This document shows positions 53,703 through 62,923 of a DNA stretch of 64,000 bases, one piece after another. The DNA is from Mucilaginibacter sp. SG564. GTDB lineage: Bacteria; Bacteroidota; Bacteroidia; Sphingobacteriales; Sphingobacteriaceae. The position numbers were made by a program, and so were the translations under genes. Position 1 is the stretch's first letter. Every line of letters begins with the position of its first letter. The notes beneath the pieces were generated by a model. The model searched no databases. It was not told where the DNA came from and saw only the letters and a program-made list of their open reading frames with translations. The stretch lies in contig NZ_JABGNA010000003.1 of assembly GCF_013149275.1 (NCBI RefSeq), positions 62,001 through 126,000 of the forward strand, in the 5' to 3' direction.

Positions 53703-53956
53703 CTCCCCGAAAAATCAACTTGGTGGTTTATAGAAAAAGCAATATTAACTAATTATTTAAAAACCTATCAACCAAAATTATTCTAAATAACGGCGTGCGT
53801 CCGATTTTATGCAAATAAATGACGGAAACCGGCTAAAAGATAACTATTGGATCAAAGCCACGTTTAAAACAAATCGTCCTGAATCTGGTATCGCAACACC
53901 ACCTCTGCACTAGATATTATTGATTCTACATTTCCAAAAGCATATAAGTCACTTAA
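53703..53956. other. Upstream region of the sigma gene
   Basis: AT-rich, no coding signal seen; probably contains the sigma gene promoter. Confidence 0.35.
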
Positions 53957-54148
53957 AAGATTGTAGCTTGGCTACGTCAACCCAATAGTGGATGGATAAA
54001 TAATATTACTTGTCGAAATTATAATGTTATTGCTATACCCCATTACATTTTAATTGTTAAAGATGGACGGATGGTTGACAACAATGCGCCTGCACCACAT
54101 GACCGGAAAACGTTAGATCATTTGCTTGATCAAATAATTAAAAATTGA
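53957..54148 (+). pseudogene. C-terminal remnant of a TlpA/thioredoxin-like protein
   Basis: An open frame of about 63 codons after a TAA at 53954 reads as the last third of a thioredoxin-fold protein. The cis-proline region and following strand are YNVIAIPHYILIVKDGRMV, and the C-terminal helix is TLDHLLDQIIKN, ending at TGA 54146-54148. There is no start codon and no CxxC active site. TlpA-like proteins often accompany SusCD loci, so it may be a relic of a nearby operon. Confidence 0.6.
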
Positions 54149-54516
54149 TACCGGTAAAATATTAGGAACAACTCATCCGGCACCGTGCTAACAAGTAAAC
54201 AACGCTATAAAATCACTTGCATTTGGAGAATGAAAAAGAAAATAAAGGATGTATTTAAAAGCTTTAGATTGATGATCGAAACGCGAATCATGCCGCAATC
54301 CAAAAAACACAAAATGACTAGATACTCTTTACATATCACATGTCAGATTTAATCTATAATTTTCGTAAAATCAATTCCATAATTAAACGCATATTGATAA
54401 CGAAGTGCAAATTATATTTTATAGCCAATGATCGTAATGTAAACAATTACCTGTAAAAAATCGTTTTTTTTGAACTTGCTATTCCTCTTTGAACACCAAC
54501 CATTTTAAACTTTTCT
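54149..54516. other. 368-base gap
   Basis: AT-rich; one 40-codon frame starting MKKKIKDVFK has no support. Nothing else seen. Confidence 0.35.
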
Positions 54517-55236
54517 TTAGACCAATCTCTCAATGAAAGATTTATAATTATCGAGAAATGTTTTGGTCGTCAAATATTGCTCAGTCTGTTCATATTTCAC
54601 CTCGGTAATACCGTTATCGTCAAATTGAAGAATTTTTGAATGGGGATAAGCTAATAAGATAGGTGAATGGGTTGCAATTATAAGTTGAGAATTTCTTTTA
54701 ACTAAACTGTCTATCAAGCTAAGGGCTGTTATTTGTCGTACAGGGGATAACGCAGCTTCAGGCTCGTCAAACAAATACAAGCCATCTTCCCCCAACCTAT
54801 TCGCCATAACAGCCAAAAATGATTCGCCATGTGAGCATTCATGCAGAGAGTTTACCCCGTAATTACGCGCGACTCCTCCGATTTCATCTAAATATGATGC
54901 AACATTATAAAGACTTTCTGCTCTTAAAAAAAAATAGTCTTTGGGTCTGCGATAACTTTTTGAACCGGCGAAGCTGGAAGCCAAGGAATGTTCAGCTCTT
55001 TCAATAATATTTCCATGTTTTGAGCCTCCTTCTCTTGATATTCCTAACCATTGAGAAAGTGATTCAATAAAAGTTGATTTGCCTGATCCGTTTTCACCGA
55101 CGATAAATGTTACATCTCGATGAAAGGATACTGTTGGAAAATTTTTAAAAGCAGGTATATTGAATGGGTATTCATTGGTGTTTTGAAACCCATCCTCCTT
55201 AAAAGTAATTGTTTGCAAATAAGGCTTAAAATCCAT
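54517..55236 (-). CDS. AAA-family (ABC/SMC-like) ATPase
   Basis: A 239-residue soluble ATPase. Walker A is GENGSGKST near residues 47-55, a signature-like HGESFLAV follows, Walker B is GLYLFDEPEAALSP and the switch His is in ATHSPILLAYP. The domain is of the AAA_21/AAA_23 kind with a very short arm. The length matches known small stand-alone ATPases with unclear roles. It is unlinked to a transporter permease. Relatives occur both as housekeeping proteins and in defence or retron-like systems; with no partner gene here, no function can be given. The tail after Walker B is complete, so it looks intact. Confidence 0.83.
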   Translation of the reverse strand: MDFKPYLQTITFKEDGFQNTNEYPFNIPAFKNFPTVSFHRDVTFIVGENGSGKSTFIESLSQWLGISREGGSKHGNIIERAEHSLASSFAGSKSYRRPKDYFFLRAESLYNVASYLDEIGGVARNYGVNSLHECSHGESFLAVMANRLGEDGLYLFDEPEAALSPVRQITALSLIDSLVKRNSQLIIATHSPILLAYPHSKILQFDDNGITEVKYEQTEQYLTTKTFLDNYKSFIERLV

Positions 55237-55605
55237 TATGATGTATTAAATCGTAATAATCAACTGTCATTGATAGTATTTTGACATTTTTTCCTTGTCT
55301 GTTGACTCAGCCAAACTTGGATTTTAATGTAAATTCATTTCCCTCTTGTAATTCGCCTAACGAAGATCTAACTTATCAGAATGGTTTTAATTAGTTAACA
55401 TTAAAAATATTTAAGGAAATATTAAACCTCGCATGAAATATTAGTACATCATGAACATCAATATCGGCTTTCTATTTGCATTAAACTTCTAAGGCCTAGG
55501 ATCGTTTCGTCCTCAAGATTTTCACCTACCATATACCAATCAATATATAATTTACACAAGTACTTTTAAATGATCCGCATATATCATAAAATTCAACTGA
55601 AACGC
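55237..55605. other. 369-base gap
   Basis: AT-rich spacer between two minus-strand genes; no open frame, repeat or clear terminator seen. Probably carries the promoter of the ATPase gene. Confidence 0.4.
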
Positions 55606-57675
55606 TTACCACCATAACTGCCGGCCATTTTCAACTGAAAAAATCCTCTCCTCAACGCCCCCTGATTTGCATTTCAGCCAAAAAAGACAATTACTCGGCA
55701 GATTTTTGTATGTTAATTGATAATCAACAGCTCTTTGAGATCCGAGCGATATCCATTTTCCATCCCAATAATACAGTTCATATTCATTTTGTGGGATGAT
55801 ACAATTTGAATCATTCTTCGGACAAAATTTAATTTTCGAAATTTTCTTTTGGTGTCCTTCACCCAGATCAAGCCCTATCCACCCATTTTTGATATTGGCA
55901 TTCTGATAAAAAGTAGTTATATCACCATCAAAAGCCTTTTCGATCCCGTGGCCATCAACCCCTTCCGTACCTATATATTTTCCGGCAAGCACATTCTCCG
56001 AATTCTGACTAAAAAACTGTACTTCTGCTATGTTATCAGCCTCCCAGCTCCCGTTAGGCGGAGGAACGTATCGTAGGTAACGAAATAACTTGTCATTTTT
56101 CACCTTCGCTTCATTCATGTAAAAAGGATAATAATCAATCGTAGCAATTACCTCGGCATCTGAAAAATCGGGCTTATTAGCTCCCTCAAAATGCCCGTTT
56201 TTTAACGTTTCAGAATGAAACGCTGTGTAAGAATACATGGGAGCCTTTCTAGTCAACTCTACGCTTTTTTGCCTGCTCCTTAGATCTTTTCGAAATTTTC
56301 TAATAATATTTAATGAATCAAGATAAAAGGGATCGCCTGTTGAAATATATTTACCTTTATCGTATACAGCTGGCAGGTACACGGTATAACAACCCAATTT
56401 TTCAAAGTCAGCAAAGTGGTTGGTTATTTTAGTCGCAGCAACAGGTTTCCACCCACTGATATCAAATGCGCATAAATAAATCGCTTTATATTTTTGAAAT
56501 TCAGGCTTAACATCAAAAGTAATAAACGCACATTTTAGATATTCGTCAGTCACATCTTTAAGGTTACAGTTTTGAAACTCTTCAGGTATGAAATCTCTGG
56601 GGACTGTTTGATTGATATTCACCAATGCCGAATCCTGGGAATACATGTAACGATATATTTTGGGAATAGTACGAACGTAATTTACATATAAATTAGTTGG
56701 CAACTCTTTTAAAGTGAAGTGATGTCTTTCCGGAGCATATTCAGATGAAAAGTCTACAAAGCTCCACGTATTTATCTTAACATTATTGTCATTTGTAATT
56801 AGAAATTTGTTGCTCTTACCATTAACCAAGTGGGTCAGCCAATGTTTACTATTAGCATTTCCCCAATGAGGTATATAGTCCATTGCCGCAGGTATACCAA
56901 CCGACCTCAAAGCCGCTGTTGCATAGTAAGTTGTTGCTTCGCAACCGCCAATCTTCCCTTGAACCAGGTTGCCTATACTTTGCGGGAAGGGAAAATAGTT
57001 TTCGAAGCCATTGGTAAAACTAACATCAAATCCCATTTTCCACTTCATATAATCATGAACTGAATTTAAATCAGTGTTTTTATCAGCTTTTAACGCTGTT
57101 GAAAAATTATTCATAAACAATGCCGGTCGCCAGGATTCCAGCTTTTCATTCCGAACCCGATAGGGTAATATATATTCACAAAAAACTTTGAAAGTGATAT
57201 TTTTCCCCCATGGGCTTTTCTTCCAAGCTTTAAATGCAAACTCTATGTTATTGATTAAATAATTGGCTGTTATTAGCTGATCATCCCGCATAGTAGTAAC
57301 AGGTTGAAAATCAGAACTATTTAATATTTTACTAAGAGAATCACCTATGCTTTTTTTGTTTTCATCTGAAACTAGCTTCTTGAGGTTCCTTTGTGTGTCG
57401 ATTACAGAAAAGACCCGTTCATATTCATTTATTTGCTGTGAAGAATAACCTTCATGAGCGTGCATATGAAGAATTAGAAACTCTGCAGCTTTTCGTTTTA
57501 AGCTATCACCAGGAGCTGCATAGTAGTCCAATACTTTTTGCAGTTCTTTCTTATTGCTACCTGCAAGATCTAAAGAATTTTGTAAGGTAATATCAGCTTT
57601 CCTTTGGCAGGAGGTCAGTACCAAGCAAATGAACAACAAGTGTAGATTTTGTGTGCTTTTTTTAGAGAGCATCAT
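55606..57675 (-). CDS. Lipoprotein with transglutaminase-like and discoidin-type domains
   Basis: A 689-residue lipoprotein (lipobox LVLTSCQ, Cys near residue 23). The middle part resembles transglutaminase/peptidase-like domains: Cys245 in IGGCEATTYYATAALRSVGIPA, then His in SKHWLTHLV and Asp in FVDFSSEYAPERHH as a likely Cys-His-Asp triad. The C-terminal ~150 residues look like an F5/8 type C (discoidin) domain (EGVDGHGIEKAFDGDITTFYQ, IGLDLG). It is probably surface-exposed and cleaves or cross-links a peptide or glycopeptide. It follows the CBM9-like gene by 8 bases on the same strand. Activity is inferred from motif order only. Confidence 0.72.
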   Translation of the reverse strand: MMLSKKSTQNLHLLFICLVLTSCQRKADITLQNSLDLAGSNKKELQKVLDYYAAPGDSLKRKAAEFLILHMHAHEGYSSQQINEYERVFSVIDTQRNLKKLVSDENKKSIGDSLSKILNSSDFQPVTTMRDDQLITANYLINNIEFAFKAWKKSPWGKNITFKVFCEYILPYRVRNEKLESWRPALFMNNFSTALKADKNTDLNSVHDYMKWKMGFDVSFTNGFENYFPFPQSIGNLVQGKIGGCEATTYYATAALRSVGIPAAMDYIPHWGNANSKHWLTHLVNGKSNKFLITNDNNVKINTWSFVDFSSEYAPERHHFTLKELPTNLYVNYVRTIPKIYRYMYSQDSALVNINQTVPRDFIPEEFQNCNLKDVTDEYLKCAFITFDVKPEFQKYKAIYLCAFDISGWKPVAATKITNHFADFEKLGCYTVYLPAVYDKGKYISTGDPFYLDSLNIIRKFRKDLRSRQKSVELTRKAPMYSYTAFHSETLKNGHFEGANKPDFSDAEVIATIDYYPFYMNEAKVKNDKLFRYLRYVPPPNGSWEADNIAEVQFFSQNSENVLAGKYIGTEGVDGHGIEKAFDGDITTFYQNANIKNGWIGLDLGEGHQKKISKIKFCPKNDSNCIIPQNEYELYYWDGKWISLGSQRAVDYQLTYKNLPSNCLFWLKCKSGGVEERIFSVENGRQLWW

Positions 57676-57683
57676 TATATTAG

Positions 57684-59111
57684 TTATTTTGACCTGTAAA
57701 GCTGAACCCCATAAAAATCATTTTCGGGAGGATTGCCATACCATCCTTCTAAGGAGTGGGCTCCATCTGAGGTATATCGCAGTTTATATTTTCCGGGGCT
57801 TAAGGAAATTTTATCTTCAACATAAAAAGATGGATAGTGATCATTTATTTCGCCATTCATTTTCCATATAATACTTCCATTAGATGCATCTTCTATCCAG
57901 CATTTGTCTCGTGTTAAAACGCCTGTCTTATTCTTGCAGTTGTCTGTAATACAAAAAAGCATATAGATATATTCATGATCATAAAGCATTTTGAACTTGC
58001 CTGCTATAACTGATTTTGCCACATCACCATAGAAGGGTTCTGTTATGTTTTCAAAGGCAACCTGATCCCAGGGAGCGTCTATAATTCCATCAATTACAGG
58101 AGCAGTGTTTGTTTGCCGGGAGCACACTTTCCGTCGTCTCTTTTGATTTGATTTTTCTTTAAAAATGATTGAGCCAAATGAATGTGGATCATTATACCAC
58201 TCATCTTTCTTTACACACCAAGATAATATACCATCCCGGGTATTTTCATTAAGATCGCTATCCCCTATAAAAATATTCATCCTCATTTCCGCAGGTGTGT
58301 TTGTGTCAGCACGTCCCAATTGTTTCCATGGGATTTTAGTTTCAAGGATATATTCATTTCTGCTTGGGTCACTAAAATGATATTTAATTAAAGAATCGGG
58401 TATCCAAATTTCAGGAGCGTCGCCGTTTGGTTTGAATCTTATTTTGTCAAACCTATAATTAAACTCTATTAACCCGGTTTCTCTGCTATTCATTTTAGTA
58501 CTATCATCCTGGCCATTGTAAAATATTTGAATATTATCGTAGTTATAAGGCGTGCTATTATAATCGCGCATACTAAGTACCTGCCCACCAGCGAAAATCT
58601 GAACTTCCCCTTCTTTTTTCATCTCAAAAGGTACCATCTGATTTAAATCATTGGAGATATAATCAATGTCAGCAATTGGAGGTGTGTCGAGGTATGATAA
58701 TAACCGTTTATCTTTAATTACTTGTCCATATATCTTAAATAGTTTCTGTGCCTCCTCCCGCTTGCCTATAGCTTTATATAATCTTGAGTTAGCGATTAAT
58801 TCCTTGGAAAGAATTAAATGGTAAGGCGTATTTGCCCCATTGGTTAAGGTATTAAGCAAATCCGGCGAACTCGAATACAAATTTTTTTGAAGAAAATCGG
58901 GAATATACAGGCTCTTTAAACATATTACCCCTATCGGGGACTGCAATAAATCATCTTTCCCAAAGGCCCTCGGACTGGTCATTTGTTTTGGATCATAATA
59001 GGCGGCAACGAAGATCCCTTTATCCATACATCTTATTAATAAAAGTTCCTTCCCTTGTATTGAAAAGCTATTCCACAAAATTGTATGCTGTTGCAGAAAA
59101 TGGCAAAACAA
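57684..59111 (-). CDS. Protein with tandem CBM9-like domains, N-terminus uncertain
   Basis: Up to 475 residues. The C-terminal ~140 residues match CBM9-like domains (APVIDGIIDAPWDQVAF, then MLYDHEYIYMLFCITDN). An earlier segment (~190-310) also looks like one (YILETKIPWKQLGR, MRMNIFIGDSDLNE). CBM9-like modules bind sugars at the cell surface. No signal peptide is visible and the frame's first codon is TTG; the first ATG is 59027. This suggests the 5' end has been lost or frameshifted in the decayed stretch upstream. It is co-directional with the transglutaminase-like gene, 8 bases away. Confidence 0.65.
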   Translation of the reverse strand: MFCHFLQQHTILWNSFSIQGKELLLIRCMDKGIFVAAYYDPKQMTSPRAFGKDDLLQSPIGVICLKSLYIPDFLQKNLYSSSPDLLNTLTNGANTPYHLILSKELIANSRLYKAIGKREEAQKLFKIYGQVIKDKRLLSYLDTPPIADIDYISNDLNQMVPFEMKKEGEVQIFAGGQVLSMRDYNSTPYNYDNIQIFYNGQDDSTKMNSRETGLIEFNYRFDKIRFKPNGDAPEIWIPDSLIKYHFSDPSRNEYILETKIPWKQLGRADTNTPAEMRMNIFIGDSDLNENTRDGILSWCVKKDEWYNDPHSFGSIIFKEKSNQKRRRKVCSRQTNTAPVIDGIIDAPWDQVAFENITEPFYGDVAKSVIAGKFKMLYDHEYIYMLFCITDNCKNKTGVLTRDKCWIEDASNGSIIWKMNGEINDHYPSFYVEDKISLSPGKYKLRYTSDGAHSLEGWYGNPPENDFYGVQLYRSK

Positions 59112-59180
59112 GCCACTTGTCGCGACAGATTAGATCGGTAAAATTGTCAAACCAAAACAAACAGGGCAAAGGTCAATCTA

Positions 59181-59441
59181 GACATCCCGGCATATAGAGG
59201 TTCAGACTTTTACTTCGGTTATGGTTATATGTGATGGCTTCAGCAAAATGTAAAAAATCAACGGTTGGCAGCCGGGTATCCTGCTTTCGGGCCCCAGGGA
59301 CAAGGCATTGCTGTTTTTAGTCATTGAGCAGTAGTACTCTATAAAACAAAAGTCGCCTACGAAAGGCAGATGCCTTATGAATCAACCTTCAGGGCTGTAT
59401 GGATAGCGCTGCAAACATTTTCGGAAAATGATAAAAAATAA
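59181..59441 (+). pseudogene. C-terminal relic of a beta-lactamase-type serine hydrolase
   Basis: One frame with two internal TGA codons (59232 and 59325) reads DFYFGYGYM-stop-WLQQN, then AFGPQGQGIAVFSH-stop-AVVLYKTKVAYER and PYESTFRAVWIAL, ending at TAA 59439-59441. This is the end of a class C beta-lactamase-like hydrolase, with the YGYGYMWW and GPQGQGIxVFP blocks. The first stop would be a TGG-to-TGA change. The catalytic SxxK half is absent. It overlaps no other gene and is clearly dead. Confidence 0.65.
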
Positions 59442-59607
59442 ATAATCCTAGTAAATGAGTTCTCTGTTGGCATATTCAGTTGCCTAACCACCCCGATCGA
59501 AAGTTTAAAGAAAAGATACAGCCAAAAAACATTTCCATTTTGCAACCAGATGTTAATAACATAACAGATATTTTATTGGAATATTTTTTACCTTAGTTTC
59601 ATCCTAT

Positions 59608-60048
59608 ATGAAAGTAAATAAGTTTCATCTCCCACTTTATTCAAAGCTATACAGCTACATCACGCTGATTATGGCGATTTCTTTATTATTGTTTGCCATT
59701 TTTAAACCGGGAAGTGTTCACTTTTACGGGCTTCATTCCCAGGGGTTTTTCTCAGTAACATTTTTGCTTTTGCTGCTGTTCCTGTTTATTAAATCAGGGA
59801 TAGCAATCGGTTTATTAACTTAGAGAGAATGGGCGGTCAGGTTAGCTTATTATGAAGTTATATTAGAATGTGGTTTTGCAGTGCTATATTTAATCTTTAC
59901 GATATACTTGATATTTGATTACAACAACCCCTACCCTCGGACGCTAAGCTTTGACCTCTTTTTTATTATTCCTTATTTAATTCAGATAAGAAGGATACAC
60001 AATAGTACCCCTCCCTATTCTGGCACATTAACGATCTTTTTCCGCTAA
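59608..60048 (+). pseudogene. Small membrane protein interrupted by an amber codon
   Basis: The ATG at 59608 opens a 71-codon frame with two hydrophobic segments that ends at TAG 59821. The same frame then continues without a stop to TAA 60046 and encodes a matching third and fourth hydrophobic part (REWAVRLAYYEVILECGF, FFIIPYLIQIRRI). The whole would be a ~146-residue membrane protein of unknown function. The TAG probably replaces a Gln codon (CAG). The truncated 71-residue form may still be made. Confidence 0.6.
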
Positions 60049-60268
60049 GCATTACTACAATGAATGGTTCATACTTTCAACGGTTATTTTACATTAAGTA
60101 TTTATATCATTTTCATTTTTTAAAGTCTCAAGATATCTGACTTAAGAAAAATATGTAAACCGATCCTATCCATAGAATACCCATCATAAATAAGCGCCCG
60201 GGGTTTTCACCCCTCCCTCCTTTATTAAGTACCTTCACATTCCTGCTTCCTGCAAATATTGGCTATCT
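60049..60268. other. Intergenic region before the efflux gene stop
   Basis: No open frame or strong hairpin seen in these 220 bases. Confidence 0.35.
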
Positions 60269-61828
60269 TCAATGATCTATTATCGTAATAGTTTTATTGC
60301 CAGCAGTCGCAGATTTCCTCTTTATAGTGAACATGACCAAAGGTATACAGCAAGCATTCATAATGGCTAATAGTAAAAAAGAATCTATATAGCTAAGGAG
60401 ATAAGTTTGCCTTTGTACTGTGTTCTCCATTGCAGCGATGGCTTGTTGAGTCGCATTAAGATACGTTTCGCCATGTGCAGTTATTCTATTTATGATATAG
60501 TGAAATCGTTGCTGGGTATTTGGATCACTTGCTGTAAGATGGGAAACAAGTGCGCTTCTATTTTCAGCAGCACGGTGCGAAATGTAAGTATTGATCAATG
60601 CTATACCAAAGGAACCACCCAGCTGCCTCATCATGTTGTTCAACGCGGCTCCTTGCGGGATATCTTTGGGTTTTAATTCAGAAACCGCCAAAGCAGTCAA
60701 AGGAACAATTAATAATGCTGCCCCAACCCCACGAAATATCAGTGGAATAAAAAAATAAGCATCCCCAGTTTCCATGTTGGATTTCGACATGAAAAAGCCG
60801 AAAATTGCAGTAAATAAAAATCCAGTAAGAATTAAAAATTGAGGTCGTATGCCCGCTTGCAGTAATTTGCCTAAAAAAGGTGAAATCATTGCGGCGAAAA
60901 GGGTACCAGGGAGAAGCATGGTACCGGTTTGAAAAGCGGAATAACCAATTATCCTTTGCGAATACAATGGGAATACAAACACCGCACTGAATAATCCAAA
61001 TCCCATTACAAAAGTCATAATAGCAGAAATCGACAACGTTGTGCTTCTCAACACTCTGAAATCTATTACCGGATGATCAACGTAAAGCTCCCACCAAACT
61101 AGCACCAATAGTGAAATACCAGCGATTATGCTTAAAACAACAATATACATGGCGGCAAACCAATCATCCGTTTCGCCTCTTTCCAGCACAATCTGCAATG
61201 ACCCCACGCAGACTGCCAATAAAAATATCCCAAACCAATCTACTCTCCTATTATTAATTTCTTTCTGTTTTGGCCGCAGATAAATAAACGATAGGAACGC
61301 CGCAACTATACCTATTGGGATATTTACATAGAAAATCCACTGCCAAGTAAAGTTGTCGACAATATATCCACCGAGAACCGGACCTATAGAGGGGCCGATT
61401 ATGATACCAAGACTAAACATGCCACTTGCTGTGCCACGTTCGCTTGCGGGAAAGGTTTCGAATAAAATCGCTTGTGATGTCGATAGCAACGCACCTCCTC
61501 CCACACCTTGTATAAATCGAAATGCAACCAACTCCCACAGATTAGTGGAAGCCCCACACATCGCGGAAGCGATTGTAAATAGCAATATCGATCCGATGTA
61601 ATATTTTTTCCGGCCGATTTTTTCGGCTAGAAAACTGGTCATTGGAATGACGATCACATTTGCAATTGCATACGACGTAATCACCCAAGCTGTATCTTCT
61701 AGTGAAGCACCCAGGTTACCGCTCATGGTGTTGACTGATACATTAACGATAGTCGTATCTATTAATTCAATTATTGTCGAAGTGATGATGGTAATGACAA
61801 TAATCCATTTTCTAAAACCGGTTTCCAT
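60269..61828 (-). CDS. MFS drug-efflux transporter, DHA2 (EmrB/QacA) type
   Basis: A 519-residue inner-membrane protein with about 14 hydrophobic segments, the DHA2 number. The loop 2-3 motif A is AEKIGRKKYYIGS, and the antiporter motif C is GIIIGPSIGPVLGGYIVD near residue 140. Asp in LIDTTIVNVSVNTM of the first segment is typical of the family. It exports hydrophobic drugs by proton antiport. No membrane-fusion (EmrA) or TolC-like partner gene is adjacent, which EmrB homologues usually have. Gap to the SRPBCC gene upstream is 184 bases. Confidence 0.93.
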   Translation of the reverse strand: METGFRKWIIVITIITSTIIELIDTTIVNVSVNTMSGNLGASLEDTAWVITSYAIANVIVIPMTSFLAEKIGRKKYYIGSILLFTIASAMCGASTNLWELVAFRFIQGVGGGALLSTSQAILFETFPASERGTASGMFSLGIIIGPSIGPVLGGYIVDNFTWQWIFYVNIPIGIVAAFLSFIYLRPKQKEINNRRVDWFGIFLLAVCVGSLQIVLERGETDDWFAAMYIVVLSIIAGISLLVLVWWELYVDHPVIDFRVLRSTTLSISAIMTFVMGFGLFSAVFVFPLYSQRIIGYSAFQTGTMLLPGTLFAAMISPFLGKLLQAGIRPQFLILTGFLFTAIFGFFMSKSNMETGDAYFFIPLIFRGVGAALLIVPLTALAVSELKPKDIPQGAALNNMMRQLGGSFGIALINTYISHRAAENRSALVSHLTASDPNTQQRFHYIINRITAHGETYLNATQQAIAAMENTVQRQTYLLSYIDSFLLLAIMNACCIPLVMFTIKRKSATAGNKTITIIDH

Positions 61829-62012
61829 TATAATTATTATTTAATTTAGATGGGCTTTTAATTGGTCATGTTATGAACCTGCGGCAAACAATATATTTCC
61901 TTAGATTCAACCATAAATGACTTAGACATTGTCAAATCTGAATACTAAATACAACCACAATTGTATACAAGAAAGAATGCTTTCCAAATCCGTAATAAAC
62001 TGGATTTTTAAG

Positions 62013-62618
62013 TTATATACTACCCCTATTTTCAGCAAGCTGCCTAAGCGACTGATTCCAAATATCATGTCCTTGATGCATAACAGCAGGATTCGATCTT
62101 CGAAGTTTTTGAGCTCCTTCGCCATAAACGCATTCTTCCATGATAACTTTAGTCTTATCTTTTCCAATAGGAATTAATAGCCAGGTATGGTAAGCCCGCA
62201 TTCCCTTTCCGTTACCAAACCACCCAATACGACTATTTAACTTGAATTCGTTTATTTGACTCTTTATGTGTACGCCAAATGTGTCCCAATCCCACGTACT
62301 TCCAGAATGCAACAGTCCGTCGGTATTGTTATGAATCTGCACATTCTTCGAATTCGAGTACCATTTTGGCCACTTTGTTGCTTCTTGTATGTGCTGAAAA
62401 ACTATTCTTACCGGAGCGCTAATAATAATTTCATTATGCGCAAATAAATCTGCAGTAACAGGCGAAAAGCCATTGGGCCAGTGGATCTGTGCATCAGCCT
62501 TTGAACGGTCTTTGGTAACCTGATCATTAGGACTGGCATTGAGGATAGATACAGCAGTACTAACAATTAATACCACAAGAGTAAATTTCACGCCCTTCAT
62601 ACTTGATTTCATTTTCAT
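62013..62618 (-). CDS. Secreted SRPBCC (START/polyketide-cyclase-like) protein
   Basis: About 201 residues. A signal-like hydrophobic segment follows MKMKSSMKGVKF, and then the helix-grip SRPBCC fold: EIIISAPVRIVFQHIQEATKWPKWYSNSKNV, then GSTWDWDTFGVHIKSQINEF and a long C-terminal helix. These domains bind hydrophobic ligands. I chose the ATG at 62618 over 62645, as it starts just before the signal segment. It is divergent from the AraC regulator (306 bases between starts) and 184 bases upstream of the MFS pump; the three may form one response unit. Confidence 0.82.
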   Translation of the reverse strand: MKMKSSMKGVKFTLVVLIVSTAVSILNASPNDQVTKDRSKADAQIHWPNGFSPVTADLFAHNEIIISAPVRIVFQHIQEATKWPKWYSNSKNVQIHNNTDGLLHSGSTWDWDTFGVHIKSQINEFKLNSRIGWFGNGKGMRAYHTWLLIPIGKDKTKVIMEECVYGEGAQKLRRSNPAVMHQGHDIWNQSLRQLAENRGSI

Positions 62619-62923
62619 TTCTTTCAACTTTAAATGTTTGAGCAAAGTTGCACAGGCAATTAATTTTCAGCGTTACCATTTGTTAAATAGTAACTGAACG
62701 CATTAAATTTTACCGTAAAGTTTCACTATGAAATATATTTAGCTGAGCTGTCTGGCAAAAATCATGGTCACCCGAGCATAAAGTCAGCAATGAAGTTTTA
62801 ATGTTTTTATCGTAACTTAATGAAAGAGTAACGGAGTAAAACAAGTTCCAAATTGAACAGGCCTCGTTTAGACTATTCATTACCGAGCAAACAATCTTCT
62901 AAATTTGTTGCTAATTTTGATAA

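Noticed and set aside
54231..54350. 40-codon frame starting MKKKIKDVFK
   Set aside because: Highly basic and short, with no conserved pattern; probably AT-rich noise.
59821..59823. Programmed readthrough or pyrrolysine at the TAG
   Set aside because: No evidence for recoding in this lineage, and a plain nonsense mutation explains it better, given the many relics nearby.
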